Of a stretch of DNA of 64,000 bases, positions 50,575-58,388 are shown one piece after another. The notes beneath the pieces are model-generated. The model ran no database searches. It was not told the origin of the DNA and saw only the letters and a program-made list of their open reading frames with translations. The stretch lies in the NCBI GenBank assembly GCA_018110985.1, contig JAGAWT010000009.1, positions 59,807 through 123,806 of the forward strand, in the 5' to 3' direction. The first letter of the stretch is position 1. Every line of letters starts with the position of its first letter. The translations under genes and the position numbers were made by a program. Source of the DNA: Oscillospiraceae bacterium (GTDB lineage Bacteria > Bacillota > Clostridia > Oscillospirales > Ruminococcaceae).

Positions 50575-51117
50575 TCATCCCTGCCTCCCCACCCGCCTCA
50601 TAAAGCTGCTTTGTGGGATATAGGGCAGGCGGCATCCGGGGCAGAGCCTTTCGGCAGCAACTATCAGAAGATCGGTGCTGACACGGAAATATGCGCTTGC
50701 CTGCATCAAGGAAGCGCCCCCAAGGAGCATTTCACGCAGCTCCTCCCCGTCTATGAGAAGCTCCGCAGCAAAGGCATTGGCTTCCCTCTCCATGCGGCTC
50801 CTGCCGTCAAACACGGAGCGCTCCGCAATGGGTGCCAGCTCCATCTCCCTTTTGTGCAGCAGGCAGTGACCCAGCTCATGAGCCGCTATCTGCCGCATAT
50901 CGTCCTCGGCGTTCCCGCCATCCTCATCAAAGTTCCCTGCAAAGAAGGCATCGTTGATGAAAACAGAGGGACGCCCCTTTACTATGCAGCAAAGCCCCGG
51001 AAGCCCCGATCTTTCGTGGTACAGATGATGTACGGGAATCTCCAGACGGGCAGCAGCCCTGAAAGGGTCACGGCTGCCCGTAAGGCGGATGACATCCTTT
51101 GCATCCATCCTTTTCAT
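50575..51117 (-). CDS. ImmA/IrrE family metallopeptidase
   Basis: 180 residues with the zinc site H80-E81-x-x-H84 in AAHELGHCLLH and a third ligand region MEREANAFAAELL (about 109-121). Proteins of this family cleave or relieve XRE repressors after stress or a mobile-element signal. Its start overlaps the stop of the XRE gene (ATGA), so the two are co-translated and the XRE protein is its probable substrate. GGAGGA precedes the ATG. Confidence 0.88.
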   Translation of the reverse strand: MKRMDAKDVIRLTGSRDPFRAAARLEIPVHHLYHERSGLPGLCCIVKGRPSVFINDAFFAGNFDEDGGNAEDDMRQIAAHELGHCLLHKREMELAPIAERSVFDGRSRMEREANAFAAELLIDGEELREMLLGGASLMQASAYFRVSTDLLIVAAERLCPGCRLPYIPQSSFMRRVGRQG

Positions 51118-51530
51118 GCCTTGTCCTCCGCAGCAGCCTTTTTGTGCCCGAAACGGGAATTGTAGCGCTTTGCATCCCAATAGGTCTGCATCATGGCTTC
51201 ACGGATGAAATCAAGATCCTCGTCGCTGAGCTCTCCGCCGGCGGCAGCCACACGAAAGCTCTTCACCACTTCCTCCGCCTGTCTGCGTCCCCTGCTGCCG
51301 TATTCCTCCGCCGCCTTTTCAAGGAAAGCCGCACTTTCGGGGCCGTATTCCGAAAGGCTTATGCCAAGCACCTTCTCGAAGCGCTCCAGAACGCTTCTGC
51401 GCCCCCGTATGCGGGAATTGGTCTCGTAGTTCTGCACCGTTCTTGCACTGACCCCCGCCGCAGCCGCAAGAGCCTCCTGTGTGAGCCCCAGCCGTGTGCG
51501 GGCTTCCTTTATCTTTTGGGATATATCCAT
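51114..51530 (-). CDS. XRE-family transcriptional regulator, probable ImmA substrate
   Basis: 138 residues with an N-terminal helix-turn-helix (LGLTQEALAAAAGVSARTVQNYE, about 14-36) and a C-terminal helical region. It is transcribed divergently from the 575-residue metallopeptidase, and the ACACGAA sites between them are its likely operator. GAGGGAG precedes the ATG at 51530. Confidence 0.88.
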   Translation of the reverse strand: MDISQKIKEARTRLGLTQEALAAAAGVSARTVQNYETNSRIRGRRSVLERFEKVLGISLSEYGPESAAFLEKAAEEYGSRGRRQAEEVVKSFRVAAAGGELSDEDLDFIREAMMQTYWDAKRYNSRFGHKKAAAEDKA

Positions 51531-51541
51531 TTTGCTCCCTC

Positions 51542-51587
51542 TTGACAACACGAAAAATATATGCTATAATTGTTCGTGTTACACGAA
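51542..51587 (+). promoter_or_regulatory. Rightward promoter with XRE operator (ACACGAA sites)
   Basis: TTGACA (51542-51547), 17 bases, TATAAT (51565-51570): full consensus. A perfect palindrome TTCGTGT-T-ACACGAA occupies 51573-51587, at the transcript start, and a third ACACGAA lies at 51548-51554 directly after the -35 box. The arrangement fits tight repression by the divergently encoded XRE protein. Confidence 0.75.
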
Positions 51588-51660
51588 AATACGAATCATA
51601 TCAAGTGTAGCATATAAAAAGACAGATGTCAAGAAATTTTCTGTAAATTCGGGAGAAGCT

Positions 51661-53388
51661 ATGGACAGATCGCTCTCATTTGGCAGACCAACGAAAAAAG
51701 CCGCTCCTTATGCGGGCTTAGACGACTTTGTGCGGTGCAGGATGACCGATGAACTGCGGGCTGCGGTGAATGATGTCATCCCCTGCACGGACATCCGTAT
51801 CGGGCATATCAGTGCTTACAGGCTGAGCAGGACAGAGTTTACAGCATATATCCCGTTCAGAACAGAATACAGCAGAGAGGGCTTCATATCCGCCGACTTT
51901 GACTGTCAGAGGGGCATTTCCCACAGGATAAGGCGTGTCTTCCCGGGTATGCGACCGCCAAAAAGAGGGCTCATCCCTCTTGACAGATACCTTGTGCCTG
52001 TAATGACCTCCGTATCATTGGATGCCTTTGCAGAGGAAATGCTCATTTCATGCGGGGAGGACCCTTCTGAGCCTCATCCCCTGAATGTTCCCGCCTTTGC
52101 CCGCAGGTACGGACTGTCTGTTTCCTATCTGCCCCTTTACGGGCGGGATGAGACCGATTCTCTCCTGGTGCTGTGGGGCACCGACCTTGATATAGACATG
52201 GGAAAAGGCACCGTGCCCATGCTGTGCCATATACCCCCCGACACCATAGTTGTAAACACCTCACGGCTGCGGCGGGAGTATTCGGGCTTCAATATCCTTC
52301 ACGAATGTGTCCACTATGAGCTGCACTTCCTGTTTTCGGCTCTGCAAAAGGAAAATGGGCTCACTGCCACAGGAAACGCAGGAGAGGAGCCTGTTATCCG
52401 CACGGAGCAGCAGGCGGACAGAGGGGCAATGGCTCTGCTGATGCCCTCTTCGTCCTTATCCCCGCTTATTGATGAGCTTTGCGCAAAGTATCCCTCACGC
52501 AACAAAGGCGAGATGTACGAAGCCGTGGGCAGGGAGCTGTCCCGCATCTGCTCCGTCCCCCATTTCAGGGCAAGAGCCAGAATGATACAGCTGGGGCACA
52601 TCGGGGCAAAGGGGGCGCTCAACTATGTGGGGAAGCGGCTCATATCCCCCTTTTCCTTTGATATATCATCCCTTGAAAAGCCCTTTTACACCTATGTCCT
52701 CAGCCCCTCCGACGCAAGAGGGCTGTACGGCGGGTGCCCCGCTTTCCGACGGCTCATGGACTCCGGCAGGTATGTCTACGCCGACGGACATATAGCCCTG
52801 AATTCTCCACGCTATGTGGAGAATGTGAACGGACGGCTGATGCTCACGGCTCACGGGCGCAGCCATGCGGAAAGGTGCTGTCTGCGCTTTGAGCGCTCCC
52901 ACAGGCGGCGCATGGCAGCATATGAGCCGGGCATCCTCCACTTTGATGCCCAGTATGCGGAACGCTGCCTCTTTTACACCGAGGATATCATGAGGGTAAG
53001 GGGCTGCGACGAGCTGGAGGCTCAAAGCATTTTTGAAAGGGAGCTTCCGGCGGATCTGGAATCCGCCTTTGATCTGATAATGCGCAAAAACAAAATGACA
53101 CGGGAGGATGTGGCGGAGATACTGCACATAGATGCCCGCACCCTCGACAGGCGGCTCGCCGACCCTGTAAGAAAGATATCACCTGATATGCTCGTCATCT
53201 TCTGCCTTATATTCCGCACTCCCGACTGGCTGAGTTATATGCTCTTTGACCGTGCCCGCCGCAGTCTCAGCCCCGCCGATCCCCGTGACAGGGCGCTGCG
53301 CTTTATACTCCGTGCCATGTGGACGGACGGCATCGACAAAGCAAATGATTATCTGAAAAGAAAGGGCTTTGAGAGACTGGAGGGATGA
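51661..53388 (+). CDS. Large ImmA/IrrE-like metallopeptidase with C-terminal helix-turn-helix
   Basis: 575 residues. A central HExxH site (H214, E215, H218 in NILHECVHYE) with a later EQQADRGAMALLMP segment resembling the third-ligand helix gives an IrrE-type fold. A C-terminal helix-turn-helix is visible in MTREDVAEILHIDARTLDRRL (about 505-525). The N-terminal 120 residues are unrecognised. Sensor protease and DNA-binding parts in one chain, repressible from the shared XRE operator, suggest a stress-switch role. GGGAGAAG precedes the ATG at 51661; the upstream part of the frame is the operator region. Confidence 0.78.
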   Translation: MDRSLSFGRPTKKAAPYAGLDDFVRCRMTDELRAAVNDVIPCTDIRIGHISAYRLSRTEFTAYIPFRTEYSREGFISADFDCQRGISHRIRRVFPGMRPPKRGLIPLDRYLVPVMTSVSLDAFAEEMLISCGEDPSEPHPLNVPAFARRYGLSVSYLPLYGRDETDSLLVLWGTDLDIDMGKGTVPMLCHIPPDTIVVNTSRLRREYSGFNILHECVHYELHFLFSALQKENGLTATGNAGEEPVIRTEQQADRGAMALLMPSSSLSPLIDELCAKYPSRNKGEMYEAVGRELSRICSVPHFRARARMIQLGHIGAKGALNYVGKRLISPFSFDISSLEKPFYTYVLSPSDARGLYGGCPAFRRLMDSGRYVYADGHIALNSPRYVENVNGRLMLTAHGRSHAERCCLRFERSHRRRMAAYEPGILHFDAQYAERCLFYTEDIMRVRGCDELEAQSIFERELPADLESAFDLIMRKNKMTREDVAEILHIDARTLDRRLADPVRKISPDMLVIFCLIFRTPDWLSYMLFDRARRSLSPADPRDRALRFILRAMWTDGIDKANDYLKRKGFERLEG

Positions 53389-53493
53389 TGCTTTCCGACG
53401 AGCGGCGATCCTTTCGGATGTGATAGGCTCCTGCTGCGCAGAACGGCAGATACCCCTCCAAAGCAATATGACATCCTCCCCGATAAAAGCCCA

Positions 53494-53530
53494 CTCCCCC
53501 GCAGGCGGCTCAGACCGCCTGCGGAGGAGT
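53494..53530. terminator. Bidirectional terminator between convergent genes
   Basis: CCGCAGGCGG and CCGCCTGCGG form a stem with CTCAGA loop, extended by CTCC/GGAG and followed on the plus strand by TTTTT. It ends the 575-residue gene and can serve the convergent zinc-ribbon gene. Confidence 0.75.
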
Positions 53531-53548
53531 TTTTGCTCCCTGCGATAT

Positions 53549-54259
53549 CTATTCACCCGATGCCGCCAGCGCTGCGGCATACATCTTTGATGTGACCTTC
53601 AGGGTGATGTAGGTGTAGTATGCGGAGTCGGCAGGCGAAAGCTTATCCGTGTCCACGGCTTCTATCTTCTGTGTCCATTCCGTATATTGCTCCAGCATTT
53701 CAAAGTAATCCGTCACAACGCCCGCTGTGTTGTCACCTGATAAATTGTACATGATACTGATATACCTATCAAAGAACTTTTCATATTCATCCATATAAGC
53801 TTTGAAATCCGGATCCACACCGGGGAACTCCCCTGTCTCAAAGGCTTTCACATAGTCCTCATAGCTGAACCTGCCGGCTGTCTCTGATGAAGTCTCTTCC
53901 TCCGTGACAGATACCGTGGCAGGCTCTGTCTGCGTTTCGGTGACTGTCTCCGTTTCCTGCGGGACGGCTGATGTCTGCGGAGCCGCTGTTTCCTCCGCAG
54001 CAGACCTGACGGGAGCAGCTGTCTGTTCGGGAACGGCTGTATGGGGCGAACCTGCCTCCGAGATACCGAACACCACCAGCAGCAGGATGAAGCCCAGGGC
54101 GAAAAACACCGCCACAGCCGCAAGACACCCGCAGCCGGACATTTTCTTTTTGGGCGGAGGCGCAGGTGCAAAAGGCCTGTTTACGGGCTGACGGGTATCA
54201 AACCCGCAGTTGGTGCAGAAATCACTTGTCACTTCTTTACCGCAATTGGGGCAATACAT
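53549..54259 (-). CDS. Zinc-ribbon membrane-anchored protein, unknown function
   Basis: 236 residues: N-terminal zinc ribbon (CPNCG, 13 residues, CTNCG), a basic Pro-rich linker, CGC followed by one membrane helix (about 47-68), a long Thr/Glu/Pro/Val-rich extracytoplasmic stretch (about 75-130), and a helical C-terminal domain of about 100 residues. The ribbon would be cytoplasmic and the helical domain outside. ATG at 54259 has GGGAG eight bases upstream. Placed right after the fibronectin-type gene, whose stop overlaps an alternative GTG at 54277, so the two are co-expressed. Confidence 0.75.
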   Translation of the reverse strand: MYCPNCGKEVTSDFCTNCGFDTRQPVNRPFAPAPPPKKKMSGCGCLAAVAVFFALGFILLLVVFGISEAGSPHTAVPEQTAAPVRSAAEETAAPQTSAVPQETETVTETQTEPATVSVTEEETSSETAGRFSYEDYVKAFETGEFPGVDPDFKAYMDEYEKFFDRYISIMYNLSGDNTAGVVTDYFEMLEQYTEWTQKIEAVDTDKLSPADSAYYTYITLKVTSKMYAAALAASGE

Positions 54260-54273
54260 TTTTCTTTCTCCCT

Positions 54274-54960
54274 TCACACAGCAGAAAAACCTACCATAAG
54301 AAGATATACCCCTTCACTGTATCCCACGATCTCGACTGTCTTTCCTACCGCTTTTCCATTGTAGTATACAGTATAGTATGTCATTATATTATCTTCATAT
54401 TCTTCTATAAGTTCCCTCTGTGAAACCGTAAATCCCTTTTGGGTAAATGCTTTCCTGTATTTGTTCATCGCCTCGGCGGAATCCTCTCCGCTTACCGCAA
54501 ATGTATATCCTCCGTACAGAGCATCATCTATATCGGTAAATATAAAGCCGTAGTCCATCGGCTTGGGAAATGAGGGCATTTTCTTAGCCGTGCTTTTTGC
54601 GGCTTTGGTGGTGAGGGTGACCGCCCCGGAAGTATCAAGCTCGCTGTATGTGCCGTCCGGATACCTGTGTATCGCCTGTATCTTCAGCTTGTACCGTGCC
54701 GAAGGCTTCAGTCCTGTGAATGTGCAGCTTTCATCCGTCACGGTCTTCATCCTGTGCCACTCATCGTTCTCCCAATCGTACATATAGAGACGGTAGGCGT
54801 TGGCATATTCCTGTTCATCCCAGGTAAGAGTAACGGATGAAGATGTCAGCCTGCTCATGACTATGTTGAAATAAGTGTCTGCCGACACAGCCGCACCGCA
54901 CGCCATCATGACAGAAACAGCCGTAAGAAAGGCGGCAGCAAAATTTCTGACCCTTTTCAT
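54274..54960 (-). CDS. Secreted protein with a fibronectin type III domain
   Basis: 228 residues. Signal peptide to about 27 (AAVSA), then an Fn3 domain (about 30-118: SSVTLTWDEQEYANAYRLYMY ... LKPSARYKLKIQAI), a linker, and a C-terminal region of about 95 residues (YGFIFTDIDDALYGGYTFAV) of unknown fold. Likely a surface or wall-associated protein. GAGGGG before the ATG; a TATAAT box lies at 55034-55029 on the minus strand but without a good -35. Confidence 0.75.
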   Translation of the reverse strand: MKRVRNFAAAFLTAVSVMMACGAAVSADTYFNIVMSRLTSSSVTLTWDEQEYANAYRLYMYDWENDEWHRMKTVTDESCTFTGLKPSARYKLKIQAIHRYPDGTYSELDTSGAVTLTTKAAKSTAKKMPSFPKPMDYGFIFTDIDDALYGGYTFAVSGEDSAEAMNKYRKAFTQKGFTVSQRELIEEYEDNIMTYYTVYYNGKAVGKTVEIVGYSEGVYLLMVGFSAV

Positions 54961-55065
54961 TCTATCCCCTCGCTTTTCACAAAAATTACAGTTCCTTATA
55001 TGAGGAAATCACTTCCTCTTGGCTTTTAATTATACCACAATTATTTGAGACTTTGGGGATAATCC

Positions 55066-55097
55066 ACTGATTTGATACCCTATTCCACCAAATCAGT
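55066..55097. promoter_or_regulatory. Inverted repeat operator upstream of the XRE gene
   Basis: ACTGATTTG (55066-55074) and its exact complement CAAATCAGT (55089-55097), centres 23 bases apart, just upstream of the TATAAT at 55110-55115. It covers the position of a -35 box and lies between two divergent genes, so the regulator at 55143 probably controls both itself and the Fn3 gene. Confidence 0.6.
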
Positions 55098-55142
55098 ACC
55101 TTTTTGCTCTATAATGTGGACATGGAAAAAAAGGGGATAACA

Positions 55143-55436
55143 ATGGACTTTGGTCACAGATTGAAGGAACTCAGACAAAATGCGGATATGACACAAAAGG
55201 AACTGGCTCAGCTCGTGGGCGTTTCAAAATCCGTCATATCCTACTACGAACTGGGGGAGCGTGCTCCCTCGCCGGATGTTCTTATCCGTTTTTCAAGGAT
55301 ATTCGGCATCAGCACGGACGACCTGCTGGGCGTGACCGACACCCACCACCTGAATGTTACAGGTCTTACAGCAGAGGATGTAAGCCTGCTGATGGAGATC
55401 ATCAGACACCTGAAAAGCAGGAACGCAAACAAATGA
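55143..55436 (+). CDS. XRE-family transcriptional regulator
   Basis: 97 residues: helix-turn-helix of the Cro/C1 type (MTQKELAQLVGVSKSVISYYE, about 15-35), the flanking RAPSPDVLIRFSRIFGISTDDLLG typical of this family, and a short C-terminal helix. GGGGA before the ATG at 55143; an earlier ATG at 55122 would sit at the predicted transcript start. Followed by a strong terminator. Confidence 0.88.
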   Translation: MDFGHRLKELRQNADMTQKELAQLVGVSKSVISYYELGERAPSPDVLIRFSRIFGISTDDLLGVTDTHHLNVTGLTAEDVSLLMEIIRHLKSRNANK

Positions 55437-55447
55437 GAAAGGAGGAA

Positions 55448-55479
55448 GCCCCCCGCAGAGAAAACTCACTGCGGGGGGC
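55448..55479 (+). terminator. Terminator of the XRE gene, T tract interrupted by a MITE
   Basis: GCCCCCCGCAG and CTGCGGGGGGC form an 11-bp stem twelve bases after the stop. The sequence right after the stem is TTA, which is the target duplicated by MITE copy 5. Confidence 0.8.
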
Positions 55480-55482
55480 TTA

Positions 55483-55585
55483 TACTAATTCTTCCTCGAT
55501 GTATAGACGATCTCCAAGCCTCAAATCCCTTATATTCAAGCATTTGCGGCTTGTTTCTTGTCTATACATCGGTCAGAAATCAGTA
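55483..55585 (+). mobile_element. 103-bp MITE, copy 5
   Basis: Same element flanked by TTA on both sides (55480-55482 and 55586-55588), inserted at the foot of the preceding terminator. Confidence 0.87.
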
Positions 55586-55599
55586 TTAAAATGTGCCGT

Positions 55600-55725
55600 A
55601 TATCTCATAAAAATACCGAGCCCTTATGTTGGAGCTCGGTAATAGTACTGACTAAAGTGCCTGTCGGGACTGCCAATTGCCCGTCAGTGCTGCTGACTGC
55701 TTGTCGGTGCTGCCGACCCGGCGGC
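55600..55725. repeat. Composite repeat before the HTH membrane protein stop
   Basis: ACCGAGCCC/GAGCTCGGT hairpin near 55615-55641, then GTCGGGACTGCC, GTCAGTGCTGCTGAC and GTCGGTGCTGCCGAC palindromes, the last about a dozen bases from the stop at 55726 on the minus strand. Confidence 0.7.
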
Positions 55726-56172
55726 TCAGCTGTTGTTCCTTACAAGCTGATCGTAGGCAGCCTGTTCAAAGTATTTGTCGAGGGTATCCTTGGAGATGGA
55801 ATACCCTGTGGAGGTCTTGATGTACTGGTCTATCTCTCCGTTCTTGATGGCATCCTTGATATCCTCCACCGAAAGATTGAGGTACTTTGCAGCCTCTGTC
55901 TCGGTAAAATACTGCTTGTCGGGAGCATTGGTAACATCAAGGGATGAGGGAGATGAAAAGCTGGATGCAAAGGTCTGCCCCTCAACGGCGGCTGTCAGCT
56001 TTTTCATGGAACTGCTCACGCCGGATGAGGCAATGAGAATGAATATCCCCAGTATCAGAGAGGAGAGTATCAGCGCACCGGCAAGAAGAGCGTTGGGGTT
56101 GAATCGGACCGGAGGACGAGACGCTCCGGCAGTATTGGACGGATAACGATTATTGCTCTGAGGAGTTGCCAT
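55726..56172 (-). CDS. Membrane-anchored protein with excisionase-type helix-turn-helix
   Basis: 148 residues: polar Pro/Arg-containing N-terminus, one membrane helix (about 30-52, ALLAGALILSSLILGIFILI), a Ser-rich linker, then a C-terminal HTH_17/excisionase-like domain (YFTETEAAKYLNLSVEDIKD, with GEIDQYIKTSTGYSISKDTLDKYF). By the positive-inside rule the HTH domain would face outside, which is odd for a DNA-binding fold; it may have been reused for another purpose. AGGAGGT precedes the ATG at 56172. Confidence 0.72.
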   Translation of the reverse strand: MATPQSNNRYPSNTAGASRPPVRFNPNALLAGALILSSLILGIFILIASSGVSSSMKKLTAAVEGQTFASSFSSPSSLDVTNAPDKQYFTETEAAKYLNLSVEDIKDAIKNGEIDQYIKTSTGYSISKDTLDKYFEQAAYDQLVRNNS

Positions 56173-56204
56173 GACTAAAGACCTCCTATGGAGAAAATAT
56201 AGTT

Positions 56205-56455
56205 GTTGGCGTGCGCCCGCAGGGCGGGCTGCCACTCGTTTGTTGCTTTGTGCTGTACCTTTTCTTTACCGCCCGGCAGCTTTGCATACTGCATGCGCTG
56301 CCCGCCCGGGTCGCTGTCGGTCGTACCGACCAGGCTCTGCCTGCTGTCCTTGCTGCTCGATCATCTGTATGATAAGTTACCGAGCCTGTATGTAAAGGCT
56401 CCAATAAATGACATCATCGGGTGCCTGCGGGCGTTGCCCGCCGCTGCCCGCCCGC
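56205..56455. repeat. Composite repeat region between clpX and the HTH membrane gene
   Basis: CGCCCGCAGGGCGGGC palindrome, GTCGGTCGTACCGAC (56317-56331), then GTATGATAAGTTACCGAGCC, ATCATCGGGTGCCTGC and GGGCGTTGCCCGCC up to the clpX stop. No gene seen. Confidence 0.75.
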
Positions 56456-57727
56456 TCAGGCTTTTTTGCGTTCGCTGCGGTAAATGAGGGTAGGCTTAAC
56501 ATCCCCGCCCACGCAGGCGGCAGTTACTACTACCTCTGCTATGTCGTCATCGGACGGAGCGGAGAACATAGTGTCAAGGAGGATGCCCTCAACGATGGCT
56601 CTTAAACCTCTTGCACCCGTGTTCTGCTCGATAGCCTTCTTAGCGATGGCATCGAGAGCCTCATCCTCGAAGCGCAGCTTGATGCCGTCCATGTCAAAGA
56701 GCTTGGTATACTGCTTTACCAGGGAGTTCTTGGGCTCCGTGAGGATACGGATGAGAGCGGGCTCGTCCAGCTCCTCAAGAACGGATATAACAGGCAGACG
56801 GCCGACTATCTCGGGCACCATGCCGAATTTCACAAGATCGTGGGGTGTAACGCCCTTGAAGATGTTCACCTCTTCGTTCTTGCTGCGCACATCCGCACCA
56901 AAGCCCAGGGTGGAGGATTCCTTCCTGCGCTTGATGATCTGCTCAAGGCCGTCAAAGGCACCGCCGCAGATGAAAAGGATGTTGCGGGTGTTTATCTGTA
57001 TGGCTTCCTGATAGGGGTTCTTGCGCCCGCCCTGGGGGGGAACATTGGCGACAGTGCCCTCTATGATCTTCAGAAGAGCCTGCTGAACGCCCTCACCGCT
57101 TACATCACGGGTGATGGACACATTTTCCGACTTTCTTGCGATCTTGTCGATCTCATCTATGTAGATGATACCCAGCTCGGCACGCTTGATGTCGAAATCC
57201 GCCGCCTGTATAAGGCGCAGGAGGACATTCTCAACGTCATCGCCTACATAGCCTGCCTCCGTAAGAGTAGTGGCATCCGCAATGGCGAAGGGGACATCAA
57301 GGGTCTTGGCAAGAGTGGAAGCGATAAGGGTCTTGCCGACACCCGTAGGCCCCAGAAGGCAGACATTGGACTTTTGTATCTCAACATCGTTTTTCTTGTC
57401 GCCCAGGGTGTTGATCCTCTTGTAGTGGTTGTATACGGCAACGGAAAGGGCTGTCTTTGCCTCATCCTGACCGATAACATATTCATCGAGCACAGCCTTT
57501 ATCTCTGCGGGCTTTTTCAGCTTGACGGAAGAGGAGCGGGAACCTCTGCGGGGCTTCTTCTCCTCCTCAAAGTCGGGGTCCGGAACTATACCGTCATCCA
57601 CCAGTCTGCTGTAACAGTAGGCGATACAGTTTTCACATATATTCACGCTCTGCGGACCGGAAAAAAGCCTTAATACTTCCTTCTCCGACCTTCCGCAGAA
57701 AGCGCATCTCTTTAAAACGGGGGGCAT
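56456..57727 (-). CDS. clpX: ATP-dependent Clp protease ATP-binding subunit ClpX
   Basis: 423 residues: N-terminal C4 zinc-binding domain (CAFCG...CENCIAYC, about 8-39), AAA+ core with Walker A GPTGVGKT, Walker [12 protein letters not shown], the IGF-type loop near TLGFGADV and the C-terminal ClpB_D2-small domain. It unfolds substrates for ClpP. Last gene of the tig-clpP-clpX set; GAGGTG precedes the ATG. The stop is followed directly by a composite repeat. Confidence 0.97.
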   Translation of the reverse strand: MPPVLKRCAFCGRSEKEVLRLFSGPQSVNICENCIAYCYSRLVDDGIVPDPDFEEEKKPRRGSRSSSVKLKKPAEIKAVLDEYVIGQDEAKTALSVAVYNHYKRINTLGDKKNDVEIQKSNVCLLGPTGVGKTLIASTLAKTLDVPFAIADATTLTEAGYVGDDVENVLLRLIQAADFDIKRAELGIIYIDEIDKIARKSENVSITRDVSGEGVQQALLKIIEGTVANVPPQGGRKNPYQEAIQINTRNILFICGGAFDGLEQIIKRRKESSTLGFGADVRSKNEEVNIFKGVTPHDLVKFGMVPEIVGRLPVISVLEELDEPALIRILTEPKNSLVKQYTKLFDMDGIKLRFEDEALDAIAKKAIEQNTGARGLRAIVEGILLDTMFSAPSDDDIAEVVVTAACVGGDVKPTLIYRSERKKA

Positions 57728-57771
57728 CTGAATATATCACCTCTTGAATAAACAACGGTATGTACTGCCGC

Positions 57772-58362
57772 TTACCTGTGCTCTATGACCTTGTCGATAA
57801 GACCGTAGGCAAGAGCCTCTTCTGCGGTAAGGTAATTGTCTCTTTCCGTATCCAGTGCTACCTGCTCCACGGATTTCCCCGTGTTGGCTGCAAGGATGGT
57901 GTTCATCTTGTCTCTTGTGCGGACAAGGTGATCGGAATGTATCTTGATGTCGGTACACTGCCCGGAAAGTCCGCCGCCGCCTATAAGGGGCTGGTGGATC
58001 ATTATCTCGGAGTTGGGCAGGGCAAATCTCTTGCCCTTGGCGCCCGCAGCAAGGAGAAAAGCTCCCATGGATGCCGCCATGCCCAGACAAATGGTGGAAA
58101 CATCGCACTTTACATACTGCATGGTGTCGTAGATAGCCATGCCGTCCGTAATGGAGCCGCCGGGGGAATTGATGTAGAAAGCGATGTCCTTGTCGGGATC
58201 CTGTCCCTCAAGGAAAAGCATCTGAGCCACCACAAGGCTTGCGGTAGCATGGTTCACATCCTCGGAGAGAATGATTATCCTGTCTGTAAGAAGACGGGAA
58301 TATATATCCATGCTGCGTTCGCCGCGGTTGGTCTGTTCAACGACATATGGCACGAGGCTCAT
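57772..58362 (-). CDS. clpP: ATP-dependent Clp protease proteolytic subunit ClpP
   Basis: 196 residues, standard length. Catalytic S98 in [11 protein letters not shown]123 in SEIMIHQPL, and the Asp in the [12 protein letters not shown] region complete the triad. It assembles as a tetradecamer with ClpX. Located between tig and clpX with short gaps; AAGGATG before the ATG. Confidence 0.97.
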   Translation of the reverse strand: MSLVPYVVEQTNRGERSMDIYSRLLTDRIIILSEDVNHATASLVVAQMLFLEGQDPDKDIAFYINSPGGSITDGMAIYDTMQYVKCDVSTICLGMAASMGAFLLAAGAKGKRFALPNSEIMIHQPLIGGGGLSGQCTDIKIHSDHLVRTRDKMNTILAANTGKSVEQVALDTERDNYLTAEEALAYGLIDKVIEHR

Positions 58363-58388
58363 ATTATCATCCTTTCAAATCAAGGTAA

